Assembly (NCBI GenBank): GCA_949358305.1
Contig: OX442315.1
Location: 34,374,427-34,438,426, forward strand
Direction: 5' to 3'
Length of the DNA stretch: 64,000 nucleotides
From: Strigamia acuminata
Taxonomy: Eukaryota; Arthropoda; Chilopoda; Geophilomorpha; Linotaeniidae
Below are positions 45,277-59,000 of the stretch, one piece after another. A model generated the notes under the pieces. That model saw only the letters and a list, made by a program, of their open reading frames with translations. It did not search any database and was not told the origin of the DNA. Within the stretch, counting starts at the first letter, position 1; each line of letters begins with the position of its first letter. The position numbers were made by a program, and so were the translations under genes.

Positions 45277-47528
45277 CGACACAACGTTGACCTAATTCTC
45301 CAGTGCATTGTGCATTTCAAAATACATTGCAATATATTTTTAATCTTATGGGATGTTACAATATTAAGACATGGTATCCCAACTTGCACTCACAAGTCAG
45401 TGGATTTCATTTTTTAGCAATAGGAAAATGTTAAACTTTTATTGTTTATATTAGCAGATTCTATTCTACATTACATAAAGCTGATGTAATTTATCTGAAA
45501 TGATCATATCTGTTAAGAAAGTATAGAGCATAGCAGGTACAGATTATCTTGATGCTAAATTCAAAGATTAATAATATTAAAACAAAAAGCAATTTATATA
45601 TATTTATATAATCAATAAAAGCAATGAGAAATAATAATTCAAAGTTTGAACACCATTTGAACCAGTTAACTTTGTGCAAAGATCGGTTTGCGCAATTTGA
45701 ATTAAGCATAAAGTTTCCTGGCGTTTGACACGTTAAATAAATGAATAAATAAATAAATAAATAATAATGAATTAATCAAACATTTTTAGTATTTTTTTGT
45801 TATTATATTCTGCATCACCTCCTCCTTGTGTACAACCGGTCACGATCGGTCACATCACTGCAGTGCTTTCTGGATACTCTAAATTTGTTTGCTCATGGAA
45901 ACAATTGAATTTTTTCGTGCATTGTCTCTGCCAGAAGAAATAGCAAGGTATAAGTGTATGCCTGGTGTGCTTTTCTCATGAGCCCGCCTAACCAACTGCT
46001 CCAATTGGCAGTTTGGCAGCTTACACCAGCCTCACCAGACGCAATAATGACGAATTTTCAGAGGAAGCTGACAAATTAGTGAGCTTATCTTGGAAACAAT
46101 CTTCATCAATAAACATGATGGATGGATGAATAAACATGGATGGAAAAATCCAATTAAAAAATTTCCTGACTTCTGTTTGTATCAAACTTTTGGAAAACCT
46201 TGAAAAAACTGTTTCAAATCTGGTGAAACTACAATAAGAACGCTTTATTTATCTGAATAAAATTATTACTTTGTCAAGGATACTAGTGACTAATTGTGAA
46301 AATGTTCTTTTTTCAAGTGCGACAATTGAGGTTTAAATCTTTTTTTCAGGGGAAACTTGCCCCCCTGCAGCCATTTGATGAAATGATTATTCTTGAGATT
46401 GGTTGAATCCAGTCACATGACACATCAAGTAATCGACTAATCAAAGTAATCAAAATAATCAACTAATCGCTCATTTAATGAAACCCTTTATTGTAAGTAC
46501 GGCTGCACCGAATATGGTTTGTTCTAGGTTACATGCCTCCTAAGAACTAATATTTACTCCCATCAAATGCAATTTGGATTCCACAAAGGATCTTTTTATC
46601 TTTTAGATCTTTATATTTCAATAAGTGTAGATATTAAAATTACTTTGCATAGTCCTGAACTATTGTTGCATTTTAATTAGTTTTAAAGAAAAGAATTGTA
46701 TGAACGTTATTATCCTTATGAGTCTTAATTCCTCGGAAGTCCTTCAAGCATTGATAATTATCAAATGAGTCAGAAGTTTTGTTTTTTGTAAAAACTTGCC
46801 ATTGTAAGTACGATTGAACAGAATATTCGGTTTGCACTCGGGTCAGAATAGTGAATTTTACATACTTGGCAAATGCAAAAGCTGGTATTCAGCCGAATAC
46901 ATAATACACTTAATGCTTTAAATTAAGCGAACAAAGCAAATTTTATGTTTAAATAAGCCCTAATGTATTTTTTTTAAATCAATAATATTAAGCTGATTTT
47001 GATAGAAGTGAAACCTATCTCGACTTACTGTATGCCAAATTATCAAGTGTTCTGAGTTTGCATTGTTCTGTTTGAGAATATCATTAAGTACGGCTCAGAT
47101 AAATGCATAAATGCATAGGAATTACTTTTAGTCAATGTAATTACTAATTACAATTCATTTACATCAAGAACACTTTGAAATGGCATAAAGTTGTTATTTA
47201 ACATATTTTTTTATTTTGCGTATTTTTATTTTTATTTTGCATAAAATGGAATTTTTGGTGCATATTTTATGCGAATAAAACGAATTTTATTTTGCATAAA
47301 TATCCAGGGTCTAATCATTAGGCTCGTTCCCACAGTAGCCAACAAAATCAAGAATATGACATCCTCAATTTGAAAATAGATCGTTAACACCAAATTGTTC
47401 TCCGCCGCTGTTATGTGTTTACGTAACTGACGGGGTGTAAACTGTAATGTGGGAGAGTTGCATCCCTTATTTCAATAAGGGATGCATACAATCACACAAT
47501 AAACAGCTGAAGGACTGTAATAATAGTA
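45277..47528. other. AT-rich intergenic DNA
   Basis: One repeat copy at 46378-46490 and an aaat microsatellite at about 45735-45765. No gene or RNA seen. Confidence 0.4.
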
Positions 47529-48642
47529 CAGTCGAAACTCTTTATAACGAATCGCGATATAACGAATTATCGCTATAACGAATTATTGAAAATGACTTGG
47601 TTGGCCACCGATAGAACATCATGTTAAATATATTCGTTATAACGAATTTCGATATAACGAATTATTCGTTATAACGAACGGGTTTTCAGGTACACTAGGC
47701 GCATTCAATAACTTCTCGTCTAAATTTTTGTCTCGCACGAATTTTTAGACGAAAAGCCTCGTTTCTGAATGCAATCGTTTATTTAGCAAATAAACGATTG
47801 TTTAACTGCCAAACTTGATCTGGGATTCCAGATCAAGTTCTAGGTCATATCCCGCTGCAAGTCGCATACGGTATTTATTTCAAGTCGCTTACGGTATTTA
47901 TTTTGAGATTTTTCTTCCCTCGCATTTTTCTATTGTTTCAATCCCTAATTATTACTATGGTGATACTATGGTGATGATTATCGTCATTCACTACCAAAAA
48001 ATTTAGAACAGCTGCAAAATTGTACTTATATCTCCGATCGTCGCGATCGATCTAACGGAGATTCAAGATGGCCGCCAACAATACCCGATTTGCACGAGTT
48101 TTCCCGTTGCACGGAGATTTAAACGATCTATTTTGGTCGTGTATTTTCAGCCCGTTTAAACCCGTTTGCACGAGCTTTTAAACGAGAATCTCGTTTAAAA
48201 GTTCGTGGAAACGGGTTTAAACGATCGTTTTGGAGTTATTGAATGCGCCTACTGTAATACCAACAAGCCCTCGTTATAACGAATTTTCAAAACTGATCAC
48301 ATGACTGCCCATGTTAGGAACACATTTAGAAAAAATAAAAAATTTTGTGTTTTAAAATGGCTGCCAAATGAAAAGAAATTTTGATTTAGGACAAGTTGAA
48401 CATTTTTAATGCCATTAACAATGGCAAGAAGCTACCAATTGTAGCAGTTGAGTTTAATTTGTCCCGTTTTAACAATTTCAACAGTTTTTAAGAATCGGGA
48501 TAAAATTAACATGATTTTATGAATAAATAATGTTGTTTATGATGAAATTTTATTTTTTTCAGCTAATTCGTTTTAACGAATTCTCGTTATAACGAATCGA
48601 TTTGTCCGGTCCCTTGCGATTCGTTATAAAGAGTTTCGACTG
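47529..48642. mobile_element. Pogo/Tigger-like MITE carrying a nested MITE
   Basis: Ends CAGTCGAAACTCTTTATAAC and complement, TA on both sides. Several internal cgttataacgaatt repeats. 47696-48251 is an insertion of the MITE family seen at 17597-18148. Confidence 0.85.
47696..48251. mobile_element. MITE family with TAGGCGCATTCAATAACT ends, copy 2
   Basis: Same ends, length (about 555 bp) and interior as the copy at 17597-18148. Confidence 0.85.
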
Positions 48643-49483
48643 TATTCAAAATGAAAAATAAATAATAACCGGTATTATTTTTAGAAAAAAATTTAGAAAA
48701 ATATAGAAAATTATTTGGCGTTTGGTGGAACTTTAAAATTATTGAAAAATAAACACAATTAAGATCGCTTTCTGGTGCAAGCAGCATTAAATAATAATTA
48801 TAATTGTACCTTTGTGTTGTTTGCTAGGTAAAAATGGTGGTGGGTTGGGACCCCACACAACTAAAAGAAAAAATTGTTATCGTTTGATTGAATTGTGTTA
48901 TAAATAGACCCCGGATAAATGCATAAATGCGTGCTTCATATGTATATTGCATATATAGCCGAAATTGGCTTAAATTGCATATTTTCCGAAAATCGGAAAA
49001 TAAATGCATATATTGCCATTTTTCCGGGAAAAAAAGTGATTTATGTCTTTTTTTAACGATATTTAACATGTACATGTAACATGTACGTATCAATTTTTAT
49101 AACTTATACATTATTGGGGGTATGCCTGTTTGTGTGATTGTTACATTTTATCTTACAAGAAAAACAAACGAACCAAAACAATTATAATTTAAAAAAAGGA
49201 AATATTTTCCACAATTCACTTCCATGTGTAGGCCTATTGCCTGTCACGTATTGTCGACCCAATGCTGTAGTTTCACATGGCCGCCATTTTTGTTTCAATC
49301 TAATCATAATCAAGAATAAAGCCAGCTATGTGTAAGATTACATCACACATGTGTATTAACATCTGCTTGCATTTGAAACATACGCCTATATAAAGAATTC
49401 ATGGTCAGCAACGGTTTATTTGTAGGAAACAAATTGAACATTTTAGGCAAAACAGATATCAATAATTTCTTGAGCTAAATAAT

Positions 49484-52400
49484 ATGGATAGCCCGGGTCG
49501 GCTCTACGACATCTACGTTCACAGCACTGAAGGCTTTGCATGGGCCTTAAAGGGGATTCCGGAAATGATAATTACCGTAGTTGCCACCGCCTTTGTAATC
49601 GCCATTTGTTCAGGATTATATTGGGTTTTCTTTATGCCGTACATCCGAGTCAAGGTAATTTTTAAAAAATCTTCCTTTGTTTTGTATGTTTATTTAGTTT
49701 GTTTGTTTTTCTCAAGGATTTTCACGAAGTTGGTTACGACTTTTTGAAAGTTGATAGCAAACGCCGAAATATAAAACACAGGGATCTAGCAAATCATGTT
49801 CGGTCTTTAAAGAGAGTTGAAGCGGCACCACCGATGTACCCGAACGGGTGGTTTGCAATTGCTGAAATAGAAGAAGTGCCAAACGGAGCAGTCAAATCAA
49901 TTTCGGCAATAGGTAAGCTAGAATTAACTGATTTATTCACATGTAAGGGACAGTTTATAAATTACGTAATACCATGTTCACACCAAGCTTTTGGATCTCA
50001 TCCGAAGCTGCGGATCTAGATCCAAGATTGGTGCGAACACTGAACTCCGTTCACGGATCTAGATCCGTGTGCCCAACAACTCCGTTCATCAATCGCGTTC
50101 CCACAACTCGATTCGACGATTGGATTCGGATTGGAATTCGTTAAATAATGTCAGCAGTCTGTAGCATTTCATTGTTGTGCATTATTCGGTAAAAAATGGC
50201 AGCCATTGTAGTGAGGTGTTTCTAAAACCTGTTGCTACTAAAACTTGGTTTGGTTTGATTGAATCACATTTTGGTGTGAACACAACTCCATTCAAGTGAA
50301 TATTGGAACTCTGTTCAGTTGGATCTGATCGGGCGGATCGGATCCAGCCAAACTCGATCCGTTTGTGTGAACATGGTACAACGCACCAACATTGTTTCAA
50401 ATGAAGCAGGGAATATAATTGTAATATGTGATAAAAATCAAATTCTATGAAGTTTTAATTCTGATTTAATCAATGCCAGATTTGAAAATAAATTAAAAAA
50501 GATACACGCGTAGCAAGATCAACACGATTGCAGTTGCGTAGTCGACGAAAATGCGCTGAAAAGCGTTCTGGACGTTTCTAGAATTTTTCTATCAAAATAA
50601 TTCTACAATGAAAGCCAAGGATGGATTTAAAAAAAATTACAGAAATGGCAAAAGGAGACCAACTATTAATCCTAAAATATTATTATTTTACCGAACAAAA
50701 TAATACCAAAATAACACCAAAAATAGAAATATTATTAATTAATATTCGAAATCAGCGAAATCGGCGAAATCGGCGAAATCCATTTTATATTAAACGCGCC
50801 TAATGGCATTTCAGCATTTTTTGGTTTCACCACACTTTGGATGTACATCTCTTTCTGTGTTGTTTTCACAATACCAATGGATTTTCTGATCACGATAATC
50901 TAGCAGAAGATAAATAATCATTCAATACATCATTATTTGATGAGGATCAGCAGCTGTGCTAATCTGGCTTTCAGGAACTATAGATTTATGACGTAGAACT
51001 ACGCTTTTCTCCGGCCTGGGTGGGTGAAATGACGATGTAAAACAATGATTTACTGCATCATCCTAACGTAGCTCTACGTTGTTATACGATTATAGATGTT
51101 TTGAGTGCATGCACGTCATAAAATTGAAGTGTCCGATTATTTTTCTCGCCCACTGTAGCAGAGGCGGATCTAGCTTTTCGGGGGCCCAGGGTTTGAGGTT
51201 TTTTCGGGGCTCCTTTATCGACATTTTTAATAGCGACATTTCTTCGTTTTTCTTTTTTTTAGCAACCTTTTTTTTTTTTTTTTTTTAGTACATTGGCCTG
51301 TGTCTTGGGGGGCCCCTAGAATTTGGGGGCCCGGGGCTCAAGCCCCATTAGCCCTATGCTAGATCCGCCCCTGCACTGTAGTTTCTCTAGTTTGTCGCAA
51401 TTTCAATTTATTTGTATAAATGAAAATATTTTCAATTTATTTAGGCCAACATTTTGCTGTTTTTCGTACAAATGAAGGACAAATCTACATTGTCGATGGA
51501 TATTGTCCACACTTAGGAGCAGATTTAGCTGTCGGAGGTCGAGTAATTGGTAACTGCATAGAATGTCCGTTCCATGGATGGACATTTGATGGGAAAACTG
51601 GAGAATGCACCCACATACCTTACACTGATAAAAGTATTTACCATAACACTAATTCTTGTGCTGATTATCATTATTTAAATTTACACTTGAAATTTAGTTC
51701 CTGCCTTTGCAAAAGTGAAAAGGTGGAAAGTAATAGAACGAATGGGTTGGATCATGGTATGGTATCACGCTGAAAATGCGGAACCAGACTGGTTTCCAGA
51801 TGAAATTGAGCAAATACCAAACGGAGAGTATTTATTTCATGGCAGATCTGAGTACGTTGTCAACGCACACATTCAGGTAATACTTTGACGATATACTCCG
51901 ATTAACTACAAGGTTGGCCTTTCTCCCATTGGCCGAGCCATTTCACTTGTGTAGTGATACAAAAAAATAGACCCACACATTGTAATCAATAACCTGAACA
52001 AATATGTACGTTGAAGTAAAACCGGCATAAAACTATATTTAATGAATGGAAAAAACATTTAATTATAAAATGCAATTAAAATTATATCATTTTAATCATT
52101 ATAATAATCACAAAAATTAAAAAAAATATAAAACTACTTTTTTGGTGGTAGTACACAGTGCACAGTTAGGAGTAATGTGACTCGGCCAATGGGAGAAAGG
52201 CCGATCTTGTAGTTAATCAGAGTATAGTTTGGTGTTTTATTTATATTTATATATATATTTTTTTATTGTGAACAGGAGATTGCAGAAAATGCTGCTGATT
52301 TAACTCACTTTGATCAAGTGCACGGTCCTTCCATGTTAGCCGGAAATGCCTTGGAGCATTGTCGATCAAGTTTCTGGAATTTTTTTGGGCATGTTTACAG

Positions 52401-55043
52401 TGATATATATTGGAATGAGGATGCAGCGAGATCACACATAGCAGTCTCTGGTGGATTTCATTATTTACAGCTTTTTAACAAAATCAATTTTTCCAAAGTG
52501 AAATTCACCCATACTCAGGTAAATCAGAAATTTTCATAAGATATATCGATAATACAGGGTGGGCCAAAACTAATTTGTTAAGATGGCCCACTCTGTACAA
52601 CAATTTTGCAATATATTGCAATATAATTCCAATGTATTTTTGAACATATGGGTATAGCCATAATTAACATCATTTACGTATTTTTTTGGTGTTATACATT
52701 TGTTTCATAACATGATATGAGGACAAAAATTGTAACCACTGGTCATTCAATAGTAGAGAGTTTGCGGGATGCATTTTTCCCTTACAGTTAAACACGATAC
52801 GGTATAAAAATAGTGTAAGGGAAAAATGATAAAATAAGTGTTTGCGGGCTGCATTTTTCCCTTATCACTACACTATTTCACTATGTCACGTGATCACCGA
52901 AACTGTAGCAGTTTTTATTGAAAACAAGCAGGGATTTGTAATGCAGGGAAGCATTACACATTAGACTTCTAAACCCTGCCCCTAATTAAATGATTACTTC
53001 GGTTAGTTTTTTAAAATATTGTTTTTTTTCAAATTTCCCAATTGTCCAATTTTCTTTTCATTACAAACTACATTACCTTTCGGTCACGGCTTCCGCCAGG
53101 TGGTGCTCCGGTTTACTTATTATTTTGCCGTAATTTGCTGTTTTCTTCCTTTAAACTACATTTAATTGAAAAAATAATGACGCCATCGTGTTCAGCGCCA
53201 AATTACACTTAGGAAATCTTATTTAAACATTAAAATTGTTGAGTTTTAAAAATAAGTCTTTTTCAAATTTCCCACCAAATTTGCCATGCGGTCGCCGACT
53301 TTGGTGGATCGTAACGGTACTTTTTCTTGAACAAATTGAAAAATTAAAGATACAGGCAGGTGCAGATTTGTATTTCCAGTCGAATGAGACTGGTTTCAAA
53401 ATTTACAAATCTCATTTCGAGATAGAAAAGAGCAATTTTCAGTTCGCGACGAAGATTTCTGCCTTCATTATAGCTTACGGGATCCGCAAGGTGGCGCTGT
53501 TTTCCATTACATTTTGCCGTAATTTAGCATTTTCTCCCTTTTAATTATATTTAATGCCAATTTTATTGTTATAATTGGAAAGTAGACCAAAAACTGCACC
53601 AGAAAAGTCTACTTCCCAAATGCCTGATTAATTTTTTAATTCATTTTTTTGGGATATTACACAAACCGGAAGTACCGGAAGTTGAATTATTACATTCAGG
53701 TCACGTGACCGGACGTTGAAGACGGACGGACGGACGGACAGACAGAGCCGTTTCATAAGACTTTCTAAACACTAGGTTTAGAAGTCTAAAAATTAGAGAC
53801 AATTGTTGTATTTTACTGCTTCAAAACAATGAAGCACGTTTATTATTGTGAATTAAAACCAAATGAAAGAGAAAACAATGATATAAACCTTAATTCGTGC
53901 CTTTTGTGCGATCTCGGTGAAGGAGGTCGTTGCTAATCCAAATTTAAAGGCTCTGTGACGTAAATAGTGAAAAACTACCGGATTGGCTGCGCTATATTTT
54001 AATTTAGTGTTCAAAACGATACACTAAACATTTTTCCCTTACGATATGGCACTAAAATAGTGTAAGGGAAAAATGCATCCCGCAAACTCTCTATTGTCCT
54101 GTATTGTAATGGAACAATACAATATTTATATATTACATATTCTGAATGTTTTACAAGTTTTTCTTTTGTTTTAACATTATATAGATTGGACCAGGAATTG
54201 TACTTATACAGTTGGATTTGATATTTGGAACCACACTCTTTGTTCAAATGCAATGTCCAATTGGACCTATGAAAGTGAGATTGGCAACTAAAATCTATGC
54301 AACCAAATATTTCCCTCCACCTCTGTGTAAAATAATTATGTACACCAACATAAATACTGTAAGTTTTCCTTTTTATTATTATTATAATTATTATTATATA
54401 TCATATATATGTATACCGGTATATCGTATTCTAACTATTACTTCACATTGTATGAAAGCAAAGTAAGTGAATATACAAACGATTATGAATGCTAATTTTG
54501 CACGTATCATACATGTTACTTGTTGTATTGGATACTAAGCTACTGTAGCTGTAATTGTTTGATGAGAATTACTCTGTAGATGACAAATGATGGTACACAT
54601 GAGAGTTTCAAGGAAATGGGCCATTAAAAATGATTACTGTGTAAGCTGTATGGTTCGGACATACTTCTGGATGATAGTTTGTTCATTAGGGTCTTTCAGA
54701 TGTGACATGGCAGTTAGAATTGAGGGCCTGTTGAATAAAATCCATTATTGGATAAAGCAGAGACTCTTTGCAATGTGTTTTTACATTGCATCTAGGCCTA
54801 TTTTCGTTAGATGATTGAAACACTTACTAGAATGATCAAGTGTGTGTAGTTTGTTGACTAATTTAATGATACAATTTTCAGGTTGATCGTGATGTTGAAA
54901 TTTGGAATAGTAAAATATATTTAATGAAACCAATGCTTCTAAAGGAAGATTACCTCGTTTCTCGACATCGCAGATATTATCAACAATTCTACAGTGAAAA
55001 TAGTCCAAAACTCACATTTCAAAACTGTACTAACGAATGGTGA
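49484..55043 (+). CDS. nvd: Cholesterol 7-desaturase, Neverland/DAF-36 type Rieske oxygenase
   Basis: Converts cholesterol to 7-dehydrocholesterol in arthropods and nematodes. Exons 49484-49654, 49717-49912, 51445-51633, 51698-51876, 52276-52518, 54185-54358 and 54882-55043 join in phase to 437 codons. An N-terminal membrane anchor lies at about residues 28-55 ([19 protein letters not shown]). Rieske [2Fe-2S] motif: [12 protein letters not shown] ... CIECPFHGW (CxH, CxxH). Mononuclear iron site in the next domain: D-x2-H-x4-H in [19 protein letters not shown] and WNSKIYL are also family-like. All iron ligands are present. Introns 2-5 are full of MITEs. The in vivo substrate outside ecdysozoans is less certain. 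Confidence 0.93.
49970..50378. mobile_element. MITE with TACCATGTTCACAC ends (nvd intron 2)
   Basis: Complementary ends TACCATGTTCACAC at both sides, followed by ggatc-rich subterminal repeats. Confidence 0.8.
51159..51373. mobile_element. hAT-type MITE with perfect 8-bp duplication (nvd intron 2)
   Basis: Ends CAGAGGCGGATCTAGC and the complement of CAGGGGCGGATCTAGC; CACTGTAG on both sides (51151-51158, 51374-51381). It lies 70 bp before the Rieske exon. Confidence 0.93.
51894..52224. mobile_element. MITE with TACTC(C/T)GATTAACTACAAG ends (nvd intron 4)
   Basis: Inverted ends of about 45 bp (ggcctttctcccattggccg inside), TA-flanked. The interior resembles the TACTCC family. Confidence 0.8.
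52557..52600. mobile_element. Tiny inverted-repeat element
   Basis: acagggtgggccaaaa ... tggcccactctgt: mariner-like ends almost back to back. Confidence 0.5.
52755..54092. mobile_element. MITE (AGAGAGTTTGCGGGATGCA ends) with nested repeat copy B
   Basis: Ends AGAGAGTTTGCGGGATGCAT and complement at 54073-54092. Within it, 52920-53792 is copy B of the repeat at 12076-12690, including the GGAC microsatellite at about 53720. Lies in nvd intron 5. Confidence 0.75.
54700..54813 (+). pseudogene. Possible decayed alternative exon of nvd
   Basis: In intron 6 an open stretch reads [18 protein letters not shown] and ends at a GT that is in phase with the last exon. The pattern resembles the normal exon 54185-54358 at the same place ([17 protein letters not shown]). 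No acceptor in the right phase was found, so it looks non-functional. Confidence 0.35.
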
Positions 55044-57500
55044 TTTCACTTCCGCTTGTATTGTGTGTTCAAGTTGAAATAAACGCATAATAATTTGTAA
55101 TAATTTATGTAAAAAGTAGAAAAATGAAAAAATCCAAAGATTAACACAAATGAGAAGACAAGAAGTGTTTGCTTAGTTAACCAATGCTTGCCGATCTTGT
55201 GCTTTTCCTCCGATGCAACGAAACCTGTGCAACGGAAATGACGCAAAACAATGACGTAGATCACGATGTAGATTGCGGCACAGTTCCTACTGTGCCCTTT
55301 TCATTTCTCTTTGGCACTTTATTGCATGTATATGTACGCAAGTTTCAAGTTTCATACGTGCTTTTACACATCTGCGACATCTATTGCCGAATTCTTCATT
55401 TTATCCTCGATATAATCGAAAGTTTAGTTCAAATTTCAGACACTAGATGGCAGTGTAATGGAAAATGATATAGATTCGGCAAACTCGAACAGAACTTGCT
55501 TTGATTATTCGGGCAAAAAAAATCCGCTTCACGATTTCAGTCACGATTTAAATAACACAAATTACGACACCGTAAATCTTATTTTTTTTTCTAGAAATAA
55601 ATAAACAGACAGACGAATGATATATTCTTTGAATCCCACGATTCAACCATTCCAATTCGATAGATTTTACTAAAAAAAAAAAAAATCCAAATATTTCGAT
55701 TTAAATAACAAAAACTTCAATTTAAAAAAAAATCTTAAACGACACATTTTATTTTGCTTTTCCCAAACTGTACAGCTTTTTATTTGGAATTTCACAAGCA
55801 GTGACCCATCCTCAGACCACCAGCCAAGGGCTAAGCAGTCTAAGCTGGACGTTTCTGATGGCAGTGACCCACAGATCCCAAGAGCGCGCGACGGCGCCTC
55901 CAAGTCCCACCCTGCCCCCTTCAAGACTCCAACCCGAAGGAAGCAGGGAGAAGAAAAAATACCAAGTCTTCTGCTAGCGATCATAATGATGTGTGTGATG
56001 AATGGACATTCTTTATTCCGAGTGTTCAAAACCAAAACAACACGCGCGTGTCTCGCGACACACACATCAATCCACACAGAAATATAAATGACGTTTCAGA
56101 CGATTAAAATTGTATCCCAAGACTTATAAACTGGTAATCCGATCTGCATTTAGTGTGATTCCAGTGGACACTCGAAAAACCAGCTACTTAACTTCACATT
56201 TGCAGTGTGGAGGAATTAGTTTGAGGTTAGTGAACACGCAATTGATGATGTATTTCCACTTAGTTGACTGTTTATTTTCAATGTGTGAAAGTCCTCTCTG
56301 GTGACACCATGTGCTACTTGGCCTCTTACTCTACCTCATAATTCTTCAACTTGGAAATAGTTAAGGGAAAAAGAAGGGAGAGAATCGTGTCGTATTTCTC
56401 TCTTTTGGACACTACGATGGGGGCGCGAGGGCCCATTACACATTATGTGCAAAAACGCTTGCAAGTACGTCATAACTTTATATACAATCGACAAAAAGTA
56501 TCAAACTGTGAGATAAAGCAACTCCAATTGTATTTTTGTTTGTGTAAACAGTAAGTTAAGTAGCGCCAACTGTTGATAATACTTTTATTCATTTACCCAT
56601 AATGCCTCTGTATAATATGTTGTTGATCCATCCATTATTAAGCCTAACTTATCAGTTTTGATGGGGATCATCTTTCATTTGTTTTTGTTGTTTTGTGTGA
56701 TGATTTTTTTCCATAACGGGTAAAAATGAACTTTGAATGTATTATTTTTGTTCGCTAAATCGATCACATCTTCGAGTTTGATCGCAATTTGCAGCGCATT
56801 AAATTACAGAAACGTGTGAATATAAAATGCGTCACATTTGCGAAAATCGCGTGCTCATTGGCGTCGATTTACAAACAGATTCATCAACCCGTTTTTATTT
56901 ACCTTGCCATATTTTTATTGCTCTTTTCAGCGAGCGAAAGCAATAATTTCCTAACGATTCGCGAGCACAACGAATGCTGCAATCGTGTTCGGATGTTCCC
57001 TTTAATGATCTCGTTTCGTGCCAAGAACAAATATCAAAAATGAAAAGCCCGAGATTGGAGCTCAAGATACGGTAAAAGGTATATTGCACCGTTACATACA
57101 CGGTGGAGTGAAATCAGGCGGAAAGCGATACACCACACGACACGTAATCCAATTGCACTTCCTTCCCATGTCGAAAATGGAAATTATCGTCAGGGGGAGT
57201 GTACATGCGGAAAAGAGTGGGGTGGTCTGCACTTGTAACGCAGCATATTTCATGTGTCGTGTTTCTTCTTTTTCCCATATCCCCAGTGGTAAATGATGGG
57301 CAGCCGGGGCCTCATTAAGCTCCCTTTTGCACGTGGCCCCTCTTGCTGCTCCACCCCTTGGCACCCGCCTGCCAATGAACGGAGAAATTTCTCTTGTTTC
57401 AATTCGGGCGTCAGATCGGGCGTGCGACGTACGTGACACTGTTTCCGTTTATGGGTTGCTTATAAACAACGGAATAACCGAATTAGGATAAATGTTATCG
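55044..57500. other. Intergenic DNA with one possible coding fragment
   Basis: Downstream flank of nvd. 55798-55965 on the plus strand reads as a charged, nuclear-protein-like peptide (KQSKLDVSDGSDPQIPRARD, then FKTPTRRKQG) after an AG, but no partner exon was found. The rest has no recognisable gene. Confidence 0.3.
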
Positions 57501-57739
57501 TAGGGAAGCGAATGAAAGCGGGGGATGGGTTTTTGGTGGAAAAAAAAGGATTTTTGAAAGAAAAAATGTGCATTTTTTATGCTAAGAAAAGCTGTTTATT
57601 CTGCTTAGAAATGTGTATTGATATGTGTAACCATGAGCATTTATGTAATTAAAATGGGCATTTATGTAATTAAAATGGGCATTTATGTAATTAAAATGTG
57701 AATTTATATAATAAAAATGTGAATTTATATTAAAAATGC

Positions 57740-57960
57740 ACATTTTTTGCTATAAATGCACATTTTATGTCAAAAATGCACATTTTATGCCAAAAATGCA
57801 CATTTTATGCCAAAAATGCACATTTTATGCCAAAAATGCACATTTTATGCCAAAAATGCACATTTTATGCCAAAAATGCACATTTTATGCCAAAAATGCA
57901 CATTTTATGCCAAAAATGCACATTTTATGCCAAAAACGCATATTTTATGCCAAAATGCAC
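57740..57960. repeat. 20-bp minisatellite
   Basis: About ten units of ATGCCAAAAATGCACATTTT, flanked by degenerate copies from about 57640 to 58080. Because 20 is not a multiple of three, long open frames appear in all three phases; they are artefacts. Confidence 0.92.
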
Positions 57961-58399
57961 TTTTTTAGCCCAAAAAACACATTTTTTAGCCCAAAAAACA
58001 AATTTTTGTGCCAAAAAAACACATTTTTGTGCCATAAACGGAAATCTTTATGCCATAACTACAAATTTTTGTGCACTGTCCACAAAAAATGTGATTTTTA
58101 GCAAGGATAATGCATTTTTAATACAAAAAATACACCAAATGACAAAAAAAAATTCCAAATATCCATTGAAATTATTCACCCGGCGCCTCTTCACCAAACA
58201 CCAGGTCGACTGCACCGCTTAAAATGGCCCAAAACCAATTTCAAACCATTTATTTTCCACTTGCATTCCCAAACAAACCCTCCACCACACTACAGACAAG
58301 ACCACGCGGCAATAACAAACGCAGTCACACAAAACAAAAAGCACAAATTCAAAGTAAACAAAAATCAAAAATTTCTAATTCCCACATCAAAATAAACAA

Positions 58400-59000
58400 A
58401 CAGTCGAAAATTTATTTCCACCATAAAGGGCGGTTCGTGTCTCCACGATTGGTCGAAAACGCGCACAAACTGCGTCCCTCGGGAGCGATTTTTCACCGTT
58501 TTCCGCAGGCCTAGCGTTACGGGGTCTTTTTCGATCAATACGGCTCATTATATGCCATGACGAGCGAAGTATAATGAGGGCCGGGTACGGGCGTGGAGTG
58601 CAGGAGATGAGGGAAGGGATAAAGGGGGAGAATTGCACGCGCTTTCTGCTTTGAAAAACATCTTTAATGATGGTTGGCAGTTGCGCAGGCGTGCTGGCTA
58701 ACGATAGGTAGTCACGTGGCACGCAGGAAAAGCAGTATCGATCGTTCGCTTTCTCTTTGCCCGTAACAAGTGCTGTCGGTTCCGCCCTCATTACGCGGCT
58801 CGCGAGTGGCGGCGCACGCGTGTGTGCGCGCGCGCGCCCGTGATGCTCGTCTTTCTTGTGGCTTGGGTAATTGGCGACGCCGTCAGTGTCTTTTTCGTCC
58901 TTGTACGGCTCAACAGTCTTTACTGGCTTACACTTGCCAGTCGAGGGGAGAGTTTTCAGAGATTTTCGCCGTCTTTTTCTTGTTAGTTGCGGTTTTACAT
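58400..59000. promoter_or_regulatory. CpG-rich unique patch
   Basis: Clearly richer in G, C and CpG than its surroundings, with a CG/TG microsatellite at about 58820-58845. It could be promoter or UTR of an unseen gene; no open frame was convincing. Confidence 0.25.

Noticed and set aside
57736-58222. Several long open frames of MPKMHILCQKCTFYAKN type
   Set aside because: Produced by a 20-bp repeat without stops in any phase; not proteins.
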